DNA of 64,000 bases from Moritella sp. (lineage in GTDB: Bacteria > Pseudomonadota > Gammaproteobacteria > Enterobacterales > Moritellaceae), in the NCBI RefSeq assembly GCF_013215705.1, contig NZ_JABSQR010000004.1, positions 62,001 to 126,000 on the forward strand, in the 5' to 3' direction. Within the stretch, counting starts at the first letter, position 1. Each line of letters starts with the position of its first letter. Positions 45,164 through 54,006 of the stretch are shown piece after piece. The notes beneath the pieces were generated by a model that saw only the letters and a list, made by a program, of their open reading frames with translations, did no database searches and was not told where the DNA came from. Position numbers and translations under genes: made by a program.

Positions 45164-46078
45164 ATGCTTACCAGCGAAGATTTGCGTTTTTTCTATGTAA
45201 TATCGACTCAACCCTCTTTAACCGCGGCTGCGCGTAAGCTTAATGTGACGCCGCCAACAGTGACTCAACGCCTGCAAGCAATTGAATCCAAAGTGAGCGT
45301 TAAATTGGTACAACGCCAAGCCCGTGGCATAAGCCTGACCGAAGAAGGTTATTTACTACAAAAAAAAGCCCGCTTTATTCTCGCTGAACTGGATCAAATA
45401 CACACATTAATGGCCAGTAAAAAGAACCTAATCAGTGGTACACTCAAAGTATTAGCCCCCTTGGGGTTTGGTAATGATTACATAGCCCCCTTAGTTGGCG
45501 AATTTCAACAGCAACACCCAAACCTAATTGTCGAATTAGAGCTCTCGGACAACCCAAGCTGGGCGGAAAGCCACAAATGGGACATCATCATTTATATTGG
45601 TGAGTTACGGGATTCGACATTGAAGCTAGCGACGCTTGCGCCTAATCAGCGTTTTCTTTGTGCTTCTCCTCATTACTTAAAAAACCATGGCCCGCTTAAA
45701 TCGCCCCGAGAATTACGAGACCACATTTGTATTGCGTTACGGGAAAACAGTGAAGACGTGACATTATGGCGTTTCACCCATAATGACAGCCAAGAACAAG
45801 AGTCGATTCGCATTACCCCCACTTTTACCAGTAACGAAGGTAGCGTTGTGAAAAACTGGGCAATCGCAGGCCATGGGATCATTATGCGCTCAGAATGGGA
45901 TGTGCAACCTGAATTAAATAGTGGAAGATTAGTGCAGTTATTACCAGACTATAGCTTGCCGAGTGCCGATATTGTGGCGTTATTAGGTACTGATTCAGGC
46001 GCTCGTTCAGCCAGAACAGCACATTTTTTACAATTACTAAAAGCACGTTTTGCACAGCAACCTTGGTTAAAAAAATAG
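45164..46078 (+). CDS. LysR family transcriptional regulator, divergent from the PLP-enzyme operon
   Basis: 304 residues. The helix-turn-helix is in QPSLTAAARKLNVTPPTVTQRLQAIESKVSVKLVQRQ, followed by a substrate-binding-protein-like effector domain. The ATG at 45164 is chosen; a TTG three codons earlier is possible, with TTAGG at 45149-45153 fitting either. Its position 119 bp from the divergent PLP-enzyme gene is the classic LysR arrangement, so it probably activates that operon in response to its substrate. The following RNase Z gene is 40 bp downstream. Confidence 0.87.
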   Translation: MLTSEDLRFFYVISTQPSLTAAARKLNVTPPTVTQRLQAIESKVSVKLVQRQARGISLTEEGYLLQKKARFILAELDQIHTLMASKKNLISGTLKVLAPLGFGNDYIAPLVGEFQQQHPNLIVELELSDNPSWAESHKWDIIIYIGELRDSTLKLATLAPNQRFLCASPHYLKNHGPLKSPRELRDHICIALRENSEDVTLWRFTHNDSQEQESIRITPTFTSNEGSVVKNWAIAGHGIIMRSEWDVQPELNSGRLVQLLPDYSLPSADIVALLGTDSGARSARTAHFLQLLKARFAQQPWLKK

Positions 46079-46117
46079 TCATTTTAGACCAAGATAACAA
46101 CACAAAAGAAGCGCATC

Positions 46118-47107
46118 ATGGAAATCGTATTTTTAGGTACATCGGCAGGTACACCGACCAAAACCCGTAATGTATCGGGGCTGGCTATTCACCGGGTTAA
46201 TTCCAAAAAATGGTGCTTAGTTGATTGTGGTGAAGGTACTCAACATCAGCTATTACATACCAAACTGTCTTTAACGCAATTACAGGCGATCTTTATTACC
46301 CATATCCATGGCGATCATTGTTATGGTCTACCCGGGTTATTAGCCAGTGCCGCAATGCAAGGCAGGACAGAACCACTTTGGATTGTAGGGCCATCAGAAA
46401 TTAAAACCTTCATCGAGTTGATGCAAACTGCTGTGCACCTCAATTTAAACTATGAACTAAAGTATAAGTGTATTGATGAGCCAAATAATACACTCGACGA
46501 CCTAGCCATTGAATTTGATGTAGAGACGACTGAACTCTCTCACCGCTTGCCTTCTGTGGCTTATAGTTTCATTGAAAACAGATTAAGCAATAAGCTCGAT
46601 GTCGATAAGTTAGCACAAGACAAGATCACTCGCGGCAAGCTTTGGGGCGAGTTGCAACAAGGGTTAGATGTACAACTCGATGATGGGCGCATTATTTGTG
46701 CACAAGATTACTTATTACCGATTCAAGATCCACGAAAAATTATCATCTCAGGTGATAACGATAAGCCATCACTGCTCACTCAAGTAGCCAAGACCGCAAA
46801 CGTATTAGTGCATGAAGCAACGTATACTCAAGATATCGCCATCAAAATCGGCTCGGGGCCACAACACAGTTACGCCAAACTGGTTGCTCAGTTTGCCAAT
46901 GATATTGGACTTGATAACTTAGTGTTAACCCACTTTAGCCCACGTTATCAATACGCGATAAACAGCAGCCCTTCTATCTTCGATATCGAAAACGAAGCCC
47001 GTACTGTTTATAGTAAAAACCTGTTTCTAGCCAACGACTTTGACCGCTTTATATTAAACAAACAAGGCGTTTTAACTAACGCTAACAGCCATTCAGTTTT
47101 CAAATAA
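46118..47107 (+). CDS. rnz: Ribonuclease Z (ElaC-type metallo-beta-lactamase fold)
   Basis: 329 residues with the zinc motif HIHGDH (His62, His64, Asp66, His67), FLGTSAGTPTKTRNVSG at the start, SHRLPSVAYSF, ISGDND and VLTHFSPRY, all diagnostic for the RNase Z/ElaC branch. It matures tRNA 3' ends or acts as RNase BN. The length fits a short-form bacterial enzyme with an exosite arm near residues 150-190. It follows the LysR gene by 40 bp, and transcription could be shared. Confidence 0.92.
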   Translation: MEIVFLGTSAGTPTKTRNVSGLAIHRVNSKKWCLVDCGEGTQHQLLHTKLSLTQLQAIFITHIHGDHCYGLPGLLASAAMQGRTEPLWIVGPSEIKTFIELMQTAVHLNLNYELKYKCIDEPNNTLDDLAIEFDVETTELSHRLPSVAYSFIENRLSNKLDVDKLAQDKITRGKLWGELQQGLDVQLDDGRIICAQDYLLPIQDPRKIIISGDNDKPSLLTQVAKTANVLVHEATYTQDIAIKIGSGPQHSYAKLVAQFANDIGLDNLVLTHFSPRYQYAINSSPSIFDIENEARTVYSKNLFLANDFDRFILNKQGVLTNANSHSVFK

Positions 47108-47134
47108 CAATATGATAAACAAGCGAGATATACA

Positions 47135-47608
47135 GTGAATTGGACGGTCGATCAATTAGAAGCATTTGTAACCGCAGTAAAACTCGGCTCTTTCTCTGCC
47201 GCTGCACGCCATTTGGGCAAAGCACAATCACGAGTCAGTACCGCAATCGCTAATTTAGAAACTGACCTTGATGTAACCTTGTTTGACCGCAGTGCACGAC
47301 TACCGATACTGACACCCGCAGGCGAAGAGATATCGATAACTATCGCCATGGATGAAGCCGCACAGCTCATGGCATATTGACAGTTATTATTACATTACCG
47401 AATTAGTTATCAGAGGTATTGGCTGGGCGTTAGTGCCTGAGCATATCACTAATATACATTGTATAAAGACGCTTTATTAGAATTATCCACTGCTCACATT
47501 ACCGACCCTTTATTGATTGAAATGGGCATAGTTAAACGTCGAGATCAAGCCAGTGGTCCGGTCATGAACTGGATATACCAAGTCTTAAATCGGGGTGTTA
47601 TAAAATAG
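47135..47608 (+). pseudogene. Decayed LysR-family regulator gene
   Basis: An open frame from GTG at 47135 gives a proper LysR helix-turn-helix (FVTAVKLGSFSAAARHLGKAQSRVSTAIANLETDLDVTLFDRS) and stops at 47380, about 82 codons. Directly after it, in another frame, comes ITELVIRGIGWALVPEHI, and in a third frame ALLELSTAHITDPLLIEMG to TAG at 47606: both are pieces of a LysR C-terminal domain. The central 100-150 residues are therefore missing, and there is at least one more frameshift. The N-terminal 81 residues might still be made, but a working regulator is unlikely. Confidence 0.88.
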
Positions 47609-47878
47609 TAACCATATTACTTATTAGTTAATTTTACGTAAAAAGTCTATAATCCTGCGCGTAACTATTTTTGAAAAATCTAAATATACTATGGATAACC
47701 TGCCTTTTAGTGCAAAAAAGTTGCTGAATCTAGATTTTTATACCTTTTATGTTGATTTATCGCAGTTTTTTTGTCAGATTAATACCCACGTAACATATCA
47801 GTGACATCTACTGCTGATAATGAATGGAATCAATTTTTCAGACTGGATGGGGAATCATCGAGTTATAAGGGTCTGGTA

Positions 47879-49591
47879 ATGTCTTTATTAGAAGTAAAAA
47901 ATCTTCGCATCGAATATCCATCTCGACATGGGGTTCACGCTGCAGTGAAATCATTGTCTTTTTCTATCGAACGCGGTGAAATCGTTGGTATAGTTGGCGA
48001 ATCTGGTGCAGGTAAATCAACTGTGGGTAATGCTGTTATTGATCTATTAAGCCCACCAGGTGTGATTGCTAGCGGCGAAGTATATCTTGACGGTAAAAAA
48101 ATATCGGGATTAACAGCCAAAGAGATGCGCAAAATACGTGGCTCAAAAATCGGCTTCATCTTCCAAGATCCAATGACATCACTAAATCCTCTTTTTACCA
48201 TCGAGCGTCAAATTACCGAAACTATTCTAGCCAATCTTGATGTAAGCAAAAAAGAAGCGTTCTCTCGGGCCATTACCTTAATGGAACAAGTCGGTATTCC
48301 TGAACCAGAATTACGTATTAAGCAATACCCGCATCAATTCTCAGGTGGTATGAGACAGCGTGTGGTTATCGCTATCGCATTGTCTTGTGAACCCGATTTA
48401 ATCATTGCCGATGAACCAACAACCGCACTTGATGTTTCAATTCAAGATCAAATTCTAAAACTGATCCGCGAATTATGTATTAAGAAAAACGTGGGTTGTA
48501 TGCTGGTTACCCACGATATGGGTGTGGTATCGAATGTAACAGATAAAATTGCCGTGATGTACCGCGGTGACCTTGTTGAATTTGGTCCAACCAAGCAAGT
48601 ATTGAGCGATCCTTCGCATGAATATACCCGTAGCCTTATTTCTGCGGTACCGCGCTCTGATATCAAGTTAGATCGTTTTCCGCTGGTAAGCTATATCGAA
48701 GAAGCCGAAGAAATGAAGCAAATCGATATTAAAAACCACTGGTTAGGTCAAAGTCAGGATCAACGTGAATACACGGGTCCACTACTGACAGTAAATGATG
48801 TCAGTCTGCGCTTTGTAACTAAAGATTCATTCTTTGAAAGCAAACGTGAATACGTCCAAGCATCGAACAAAGTAAGCTTCCATATTAACGAAGGTGAAAC
48901 CTTTGGTCTGGTGGGTGAATCTGGTTCAGGTAAATCAACGATTGCACGTATTATCGCCGGTCTTTATACCCCGAATGAAGGTAATATCACGTTTGAAGGC
49001 ATTGATTTAACCGCATTGAAATCTGAAAAAGAACGTCGCCCAATTCGTCGTCAAATGCAGATGGTGTTCCAAAATCCATATACGTCGATGAATCCACGAA
49101 TGAAGGTTTTTGATATTATTTCAGAACCAATTCGTTTCCATAAACTGGCATCATCTGAAACTGAAATTCGTCAAATTGTACACGACCTACTGGATCATGT
49201 CGGACTAGGTAGAATGGCAGGGGTTAAATACCCACACGAGTTCTCTGGTGGTCAACGTCAACGTATTTCGATTGCCCGCGCGCTTGCAACACGGCCGCGT
49301 TTATTAATTTGTGATGAACCGACATCAGCACTTGATGTGTCAGTACAAGCACAAATTCTTAATCTACTTAAAGATTTACAAGACGAACTCAATCTAACTA
49401 TGCTGTTTATTAGTCATGATTTACCGGTTATTCGTCAAGTGAGTGATCGCGTCGGTGTAATGCAAAAAGGTAAACTGCTTGAAGTAGCGGCAACGGAAGA
49501 CTTATTTACTAATCCACAGCATGAATACAGCCAGCATCTTATTTCGTTAATGCCTGAATTTAAAGGTTTGCGTGACAAGTTAGCGAGCTAG
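47879..49591 (+). CDS. Double ATP-binding protein of a peptide/nickel-type ABC importer
   Basis: 570 residues from the ATG at 47879, which has AAGGG seven bases ahead; the longer frame from 47801 has an unlikely leader. Two complete ATPase halves are fused: first GESGAGKST, FQDPMTSLNPL, SGGMRQR, IIADEPTTALD; second GESGSGKST, FQNPYTSMNPRM, SGGQRQR, LICDEPTSALD. This is the DppD-DppF type fused as in YejF/GsiA. It powers uptake by the binding protein and two permeases encoded next. The gene order is ATPase, binding protein, permease, permease. Confidence 0.93.
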   Translation: MSLLEVKNLRIEYPSRHGVHAAVKSLSFSIERGEIVGIVGESGAGKSTVGNAVIDLLSPPGVIASGEVYLDGKKISGLTAKEMRKIRGSKIGFIFQDPMTSLNPLFTIERQITETILANLDVSKKEAFSRAITLMEQVGIPEPELRIKQYPHQFSGGMRQRVVIAIALSCEPDLIIADEPTTALDVSIQDQILKLIRELCIKKNVGCMLVTHDMGVVSNVTDKIAVMYRGDLVEFGPTKQVLSDPSHEYTRSLISAVPRSDIKLDRFPLVSYIEEAEEMKQIDIKNHWLGQSQDQREYTGPLLTVNDVSLRFVTKDSFFESKREYVQASNKVSFHINEGETFGLVGESGSGKSTIARIIAGLYTPNEGNITFEGIDLTALKSEKERRPIRRQMQMVFQNPYTSMNPRMKVFDIISEPIRFHKLASSETEIRQIVHDLLDHVGLGRMAGVKYPHEFSGGQRQRISIARALATRPRLLICDEPTSALDVSVQAQILNLLKDLQDELNLTMLFISHDLPVIRQVSDRVGVMQKGKLLEVAATEDLFTNPQHEYSQHLISLMPEFKGLRDKLAS

Positions 49592-49685
49592 TTATTATTA
49601 TAAAAACGAAGAAACAACTGTTTAATAAAAACAAAAAAACACAACACATTCGGGAATCACGTCCCAGCATGAAGGAGTTATGCAA

Positions 49686-51236
49686 ATGAAAACCTTAAAG
49701 ACCAAACTCGCCATTGCCCTAATGGCCGCAGGCCTAAGCTTTAGCGCTGCAGCAGCAGATATCACAGTTGCTTATGATGCAGATCCGGTATCGCTTGACC
49801 CGCATGAGCAATTATCTGGTGGTACACTACAGATGTCGCACATGCTGTTTGATCCGCTGGTTCGTTTTACCAAAGATTTCGATTTTGAAGGCCGTATCGC
49901 TGAAAAATGGGAACGTGTAAATGACACAACTTTCCGTTTTCACCTACGTAAAGGCGTAAAATTCCACTCTGGTAACCAACTAACTGCTGATGATGTTATA
50001 TGGACATTCGACCGTCTAAAATCATCAATTGATTTCAAAAACGTTTTCTCTCCATACGAGAAAATGACCAAGATTGATGACTACACAGTAGAAATCATAT
50101 CTTCAGAACCCTACCCTCTGGTATTACAGACAGCAACTTATATCTTCCCAATGGATAAGAAGTTCTACTCTGGTCAAGCGAACGGTAAAGACAAATCTGC
50201 CATCGTTAAACACGGTAGCTCTTTTGCATCAACCCACGTATCAGGTACAGGTCCTTTCACTATTGCTTATCGTGAGCAAGGCGTAAAAGTGGTATTCGAA
50301 CGTTTCGACGGTTACTGGGATAAAAAATCACCAGGTAACGTAGACAAGCTAACGCTTGTGCCAATTAAAGAAGATGCGACACGTGTTGCGGCACTCCTTT
50401 CTGGCGACGTTGACATGATCTACCCTGTTGCACCAAACGATCAAAAACGTGTTTCAAAAACAAAAAATATCGATCTGGTAACCGTATCTGGTACCCGTAT
50501 TATCACGTTCCAAATGAACCAAAACAGCAATCCAGCGCTTAAAGATGTGCGCGTACGTCAAGCTATCGTACATGCCATCAATAACGACGCGATTGTTAAA
50601 AAAATCATGAAAGGCTTCGGCACAACTGCTGGCCAACAAGGTCCTGCAGGTTACGCTGGCTATGACGCTGACTTAGTGCCACGTTATGACTTGAAAAAAG
50701 CCAAACAGTTAATGAAAGATGCTGGTTATGAAAATGGTTTTAAACTGTCAATGATGGCACCAAACAATCGTTATGTTAACGATGCTAAAATCGCACAAGC
50801 AACCGCATCAATGCTATCTAAAATCGGCATTAAAGTTGACCTTAAAACAATGCCAAAAGCACAATACTGGCCTGAATTTGATCTTTGCTCAGCTGACATG
50901 ATGATGATTGGTTGGCATGCCGATACTGAAGATTCAGCGAACTTCTCTGAATTCTTAACAATGACACGTGACGAAGAAACAGGTCGTGGTGCTTACAACT
51001 GCGGTCAATACTCGAACGCTGAAGTTGATAAATTAGTAAACAGTGCAAACGCAGAAACAGACTCAGTAAAACGTGGTGTTATGCTGCAACGTGTTGAAAA
51101 CATCTTGTATGACGAAGCTGCTTTCGTGCCACTACATTGGCAAGATCTAGCTTGGGGCGCAAAATCGACTCTACAAGTTGCTCCAATTGTAAATGCATTA
51201 AACTTCCCGTACTTCGGTGACCTAGTAGTTAAATAA
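49686..51236 (+). CDS. Peptide/nickel family ABC transporter substrate-binding protein
   Basis: 516 residues with a signal peptide (MKTLKTKLAIALMAAGLSFSAAAA). Two ATGs lie close together; AAGGAG at 49672-49677 is eight bases before the ATG at 49686 but only two before that at 49680, so the second is taken. The mature protein is a family 5 solute-binding protein (DPVSLDPHEQLSGGTLQMSHMLFDPL, GTGPFTIAYREQGVKVVFERFDGYWD). Candidates for its cargo are oligopeptides or similar; the pocket cannot be read from sequence. It is probably the most strongly expressed gene of the operon, see the hairpin behind it. Confidence 0.92.
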   Translation: MKTLKTKLAIALMAAGLSFSAAAADITVAYDADPVSLDPHEQLSGGTLQMSHMLFDPLVRFTKDFDFEGRIAEKWERVNDTTFRFHLRKGVKFHSGNQLTADDVIWTFDRLKSSIDFKNVFSPYEKMTKIDDYTVEIISSEPYPLVLQTATYIFPMDKKFYSGQANGKDKSAIVKHGSSFASTHVSGTGPFTIAYREQGVKVVFERFDGYWDKKSPGNVDKLTLVPIKEDATRVAALLSGDVDMIYPVAPNDQKRVSKTKNIDLVTVSGTRIITFQMNQNSNPALKDVRVRQAIVHAINNDAIVKKIMKGFGTTAGQQGPAGYAGYDADLVPRYDLKKAKQLMKDAGYENGFKLSMMAPNNRYVNDAKIAQATASMLSKIGIKVDLKTMPKAQYWPEFDLCSADMMMIGWHADTEDSANFSEFLTMTRDEETGRGAYNCGQYSNAEVDKLVNSANAETDSVKRGVMLQRVENILYDEAAFVPLHWQDLAWGAKSTLQVAPIVNALNFPYFGDLVVK

Positions 51237-51292
51237 ACTTTTACAGTTAAATCAACTACGAAAACTTATCGGTATTTCATACCGTGACTACG

Positions 51293-51337
51293 CGGTGTTT
51301 TTATCACGATAATCTGATAAAAACACCGATTATTTTT
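51293..51337 (+). terminator. Strong intra-operon hairpin after the binding-protein gene
   Basis: CGGTGTTTTTATCA at 51293-51306 and TGATAAAAACACCG at 51315-51328 form a perfect 14-bp stem with an 8-nt loop, followed by ATTATTTTTAC. It stands between the binding-protein gene and the permease genes and should terminate or stabilise most transcripts there. Confidence 0.88.
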
Positions 51338-51392
51338 ACAAAAAATATAGCGATAAACGCTATAAATTTAATAATACTTTGGGAGACAAGGA

Positions 51393-52367
51393 ATGTTCAC
51401 ATTTCTGATCAAACGCCTGTTTCAAGCCTTGATAGTAATGTTCGTGATCAGTTTGGTAGCATTTTCCATTCAAGATAATCTAGGCGATCCATTACGTGAA
51501 TTAGTTGGTCAATCTGTATCTGAAGCAGAACGACAAGCACTTCGTGATGAACTAGGTCTTAATGATCCTTACATGACTAAATATAGTCGTTTTCTTGTTA
51601 ATGCAGTGCAAGGTGATCTCGGCACTTCGTATTTCTTTAAAAGACCTGCAGCAGAAGTTATCTTAGATAAACTTCAAGCAACACTTGAATTGGTGTTTGG
51701 CGCAGCATTAATTATCGTTTTTGTGTCAATTCCGTTAGGAGTTTACTCCGCTATTCATCCCAAAAGTACACTCACTAAAATAATTATGGCGGTCAGTAGC
51801 ATTGGTATCTCGGTACCGGTATTCCTTACTGCGATCATACTGATGTACATCTTCTCCATCGAACTAGGTTGGCTACCCTCTTATGGACGTGGTGAAACGG
51901 TCAATATCATGGGCTGGAATACCGGTTTCCTGACTAAAGATGGTTTATTGCATTTAATCTTACCAAGTGTTTCACTTGCTTCTATCATGCTGCCACTTTT
52001 CATCCGCTTGGTTCGCTCTGAAATGCTAGAAGCATTGAGCTCGGAATACATCAAGTTTGCGAAAGCAAAAGGCTTATCACTAAACAAAATTTATTATATA
52101 CATGCGCTTAAAAATACCATGCTGCCAGTTATTACGGTTGGTGGTGTACAAATCGGTACTATGATTGCGTACACAATTTTGACCGAAACGGTATTTCAGT
52201 GGCCAGGGACAGGTTTCCTATTCTTAGAAGCGATTAACCGTGTAGATACACCTTTAATTACTGCTTATGTCATCTTCGTTGGTTTAATTTTTGTGGTAAC
52301 AAATACCCTAGTTGACCTGTTATATGGGGTGATTAACCCTACCGTAAACATCACAGGTAAAGGATAA
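51393..52367 (+). CDS. Peptide/nickel-type ABC transporter permease, DppB-like
   Basis: 324 residues with six membrane segments, beginning with the DppB-type MFTFLIKRLFQALIVMFVIS, a periplasmic loop with LGLNDPYMTKYSRFL, and the EAA loop SSEYIKFAKAKGLSLNKIYYIHALKNTMLP that contacts the ATPase. AAGGA precedes the ATG. It pairs with the next gene, five bases away, to form the membrane channel. It lies after the intra-operon hairpin and so is likely made in smaller amounts than the binding protein. Confidence 0.93.
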   Translation: MFTFLIKRLFQALIVMFVISLVAFSIQDNLGDPLRELVGQSVSEAERQALRDELGLNDPYMTKYSRFLVNAVQGDLGTSYFFKRPAAEVILDKLQATLELVFGAALIIVFVSIPLGVYSAIHPKSTLTKIIMAVSSIGISVPVFLTAIILMYIFSIELGWLPSYGRGETVNIMGWNTGFLTKDGLLHLILPSVSLASIMLPLFIRLVRSEMLEALSSEYIKFAKAKGLSLNKIYYIHALKNTMLPVITVGGVQIGTMIAYTILTETVFQWPGTGFLFLEAINRVDTPLITAYVIFVGLIFVVTNTLVDLLYGVINPTVNITGKG

Positions 52368-52372
52368 TAGGT

Positions 52373-53317
52373 ATGAACACAATAACGTCGTCTCATGTTC
52401 CTACTCGCTGGGAACGCTTTAAAAACTCAGATCTTATTTATTATTTCTTAAGAGATAAGGTCGCTATGTTCAGTTTTGCGATCTTTATGACTTTCTTGAT
52501 CGCAGCGTTAGCAGCACCGTTAATCGCACCAACAGACCCGTATGATATCACCACTATTGATATCATGGATTCAGAGTTACCGCCGTCTTGGTTAGAAGAG
52601 GGTGACGAACGATTCCTATTAGGTACTGATGATCAAGGCCGTGATATTTTATCAACTATGCTTTATGGCTCGCGTTTATCACTGACCATTGGTTTCTTAG
52701 CCGTTGCTGTACAATTAGTCTTAGGTATTGCGATTGGTCTGTCTGCAGGTTACTTCGGTGGCCGGATTGATAGTTTCCTGATGCGTGTTGCTGACGTACA
52801 ACTCTCATTTTCGACCATGATGGTAGCGATTATTGTTTCGGCGATCTTTAAAGCCAGCTTTGGGAGTGAATTCTTTAGTCAATATGCGGTGGTCATGCTC
52901 GTGGTGATCATTGGTATTGCCGAATGGCCGCAATATGCGCGTACTATTCGTGCATCGGTATTGGCCGAGAAACAAAAAGAATACGTAGAAGCAGCGCAAG
53001 TGATGGGCTTGAAATCAATGCGCATTATGTTTAGACACATACTGCCAAACTGCTTGTCCCCTATCCTAGTGATCTCAACGGTACAGATTGCCAATGCCAT
53101 TATGTCAGAAGCTGCGCTGTCATTCTTAGGCTTAGGTTTACCGGTTGATCAACCTTCATTAGGTGCGTTAATCAGTACCGGCTTTAAGTATATCTTCTCT
53201 GGTGCTTGGTGGATCACAGCCTTCCCGGGTGTATTACTGGTAACACTTGTGCTGGTAATTAACCTACTAGGTGACTGGTTACGTGATGCATTTAACCCGA
53301 AGATCTATAAAGGTTAA
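52373..53317 (+). CDS. Peptide/nickel-type ABC transporter permease, DppC-like
   Basis: 314 residues: an N-terminal extension typical of DppC/OppC, a first membrane segment (VAMFSFAIFMTFLIAALAAPLIAP), GTDDQGRDILSTMLYGSRLSL, which is the family signature, and the EAA loop EYVEAAQVMGLKSMRIMFRHILPNCLSP. It is the second channel subunit of the importer. It ends the operon and is followed by a clear terminator. Confidence 0.93.
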   Translation: MNTITSSHVPTRWERFKNSDLIYYFLRDKVAMFSFAIFMTFLIAALAAPLIAPTDPYDITTIDIMDSELPPSWLEEGDERFLLGTDDQGRDILSTMLYGSRLSLTIGFLAVAVQLVLGIAIGLSAGYFGGRIDSFLMRVADVQLSFSTMMVAIIVSAIFKASFGSEFFSQYAVVMLVVIIGIAEWPQYARTIRASVLAEKQKEYVEAAQVMGLKSMRIMFRHILPNCLSPILVISTVQIANAIMSEAALSFLGLGLPVDQPSLGALISTGFKYIFSGAWWITAFPGVLLVTLVLVINLLGDWLRDAFNPKIYKG

Positions 53318-53361
53318 GCAAATAAGCGTTATTGTTTATGTGTAAGTAAATGATAGTAATA

Positions 53362-53397
53362 AAAAAGCACTGTTCGTAAATGCGTTCAGTGCTTTTT
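53362..53397 (+). terminator. Rho-independent terminator of the importer operon
   Basis: AAAAAGCACTG and CAGTGCTTTTT pair around 14 nt and end in a T-run, 45 bp after the last stop codon. Confidence 0.92.
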
Positions 53398-53457
53398 TTA
53401 TGATATGAAAACAACCTTCCACAGTATTGCGATCTGTTATTCTTATCTTCCAGTCAG

Positions 53458-53500
53458 GACAAAGTCCCTTGGTAGTTATGGTACGACAAAGTCCCTTGGT
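53458..53500. repeat. 16-bp direct repeat
   Basis: GACAAAGTCCCTTGGT is found exactly at 53458-53473 and 53485-53500, 11 bp apart. No integrase or transposase gene is next to it. Confidence 0.8.
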
Positions 53501-53762
53501 GTTCACACGACTTAGAGCGACACCCTAAGCCATTGATAGACAAAACCTTGATAGAGTTGTTGTACTAGCCGATAGTAATATCATTAGATTTTGTAGGGGA
53601 CGTGAAGGATTTTGAATCCCTCCCATGGTCTTTTAACTAGCTATATTTACTAGGATCTAGTCAGATATTAAAAACCATGCATTTAGATTACGTTGGATCT
53701 AGCTTACTGTCATTGAGCACAGAACCAGAACATGCAAATTGTCTACAAACTGGTGGCCAGTT

Positions 53763-53929
53763 TTACTCATCCACTACACTCTCATAGCTCTCGACATCAG
53801 GAGATATATTATTTTCCTCTCCTCCACAGCACTCTGCATGTCTTTAATTAGCCCTGGATTTTCAACCTTTAGCTTTTGTAAAAAACCAGTTAATAAATAT
53901 AAAGCTGCATCTACTTTAGCGTTATCCAT
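53763..53929 (-). pseudogene. Frameshifted small gene of unknown function
   Basis: From the ATG at 53929 (GGAAAG upstream) the minus strand reads MDNAKVDAALYLLTGFLQK, then LKVENPGLIKDMQSAVE. The frame then continues only to a stop at 53774 with an unlikely tail, while the neighbouring frame carries a natural acidic tail EENNISPDVESYESVVDE and stops at 53763. One base seems to be gained or lost near 53815-53828. Small acidic proteins of this shape occur as hypotheticals in marine bacteria; I cannot name the family. Confidence 0.5.
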
Positions 53930-53967
53930 ACCAACTTTCCAAAGTGCTGGGGCAGGTTATGGATAAA

Positions 53968-53992
53968 TTCGGCGTCAACTTTTAACGCCGAA
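53968..53992 (-). terminator. Terminator of the peroxidase-lipoprotein gene
   Basis: TTCGGCGT and ACGCCGAA form an 8-bp stem; on the minus strand it is followed by TTTAT. It is 15 bp after the stop codon. Confidence 0.7.
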
Positions 53993-54006
53993 ATACACGA
54001 AAAGTA

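Larger units (their letters stand above)
53398..54006. other. Gene-poor stretch with a direct repeat and a broken small gene
   Basis: About 600 bp without an intact gene. It contains a 16-bp direct repeat (53458-53500), a frameshifted small gene on the minus strand (53763-53929), and a terminator at 53968-53992. The rest is AT-rich and shows nothing I recognise. The mixture looks like the edge of accessory DNA. Confidence 0.55.

Noticed and set aside
53590-53640. A T-arm-like stretch (GGGATTCAAAATCC on the minus strand) resembling a tRNA end or attachment site.
   Set aside because: No matching acceptor, D or anticodon arm is found on either side, no CCA end, and no integrase is near.
53968-53992. 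Possible integron attC site, because GGCGT...ACGCC flanks a small acidic gene.
   Set aside because: Only one copy, without the R/L box layout, the extrahelical bases or other cassettes; a plain terminator explains it.
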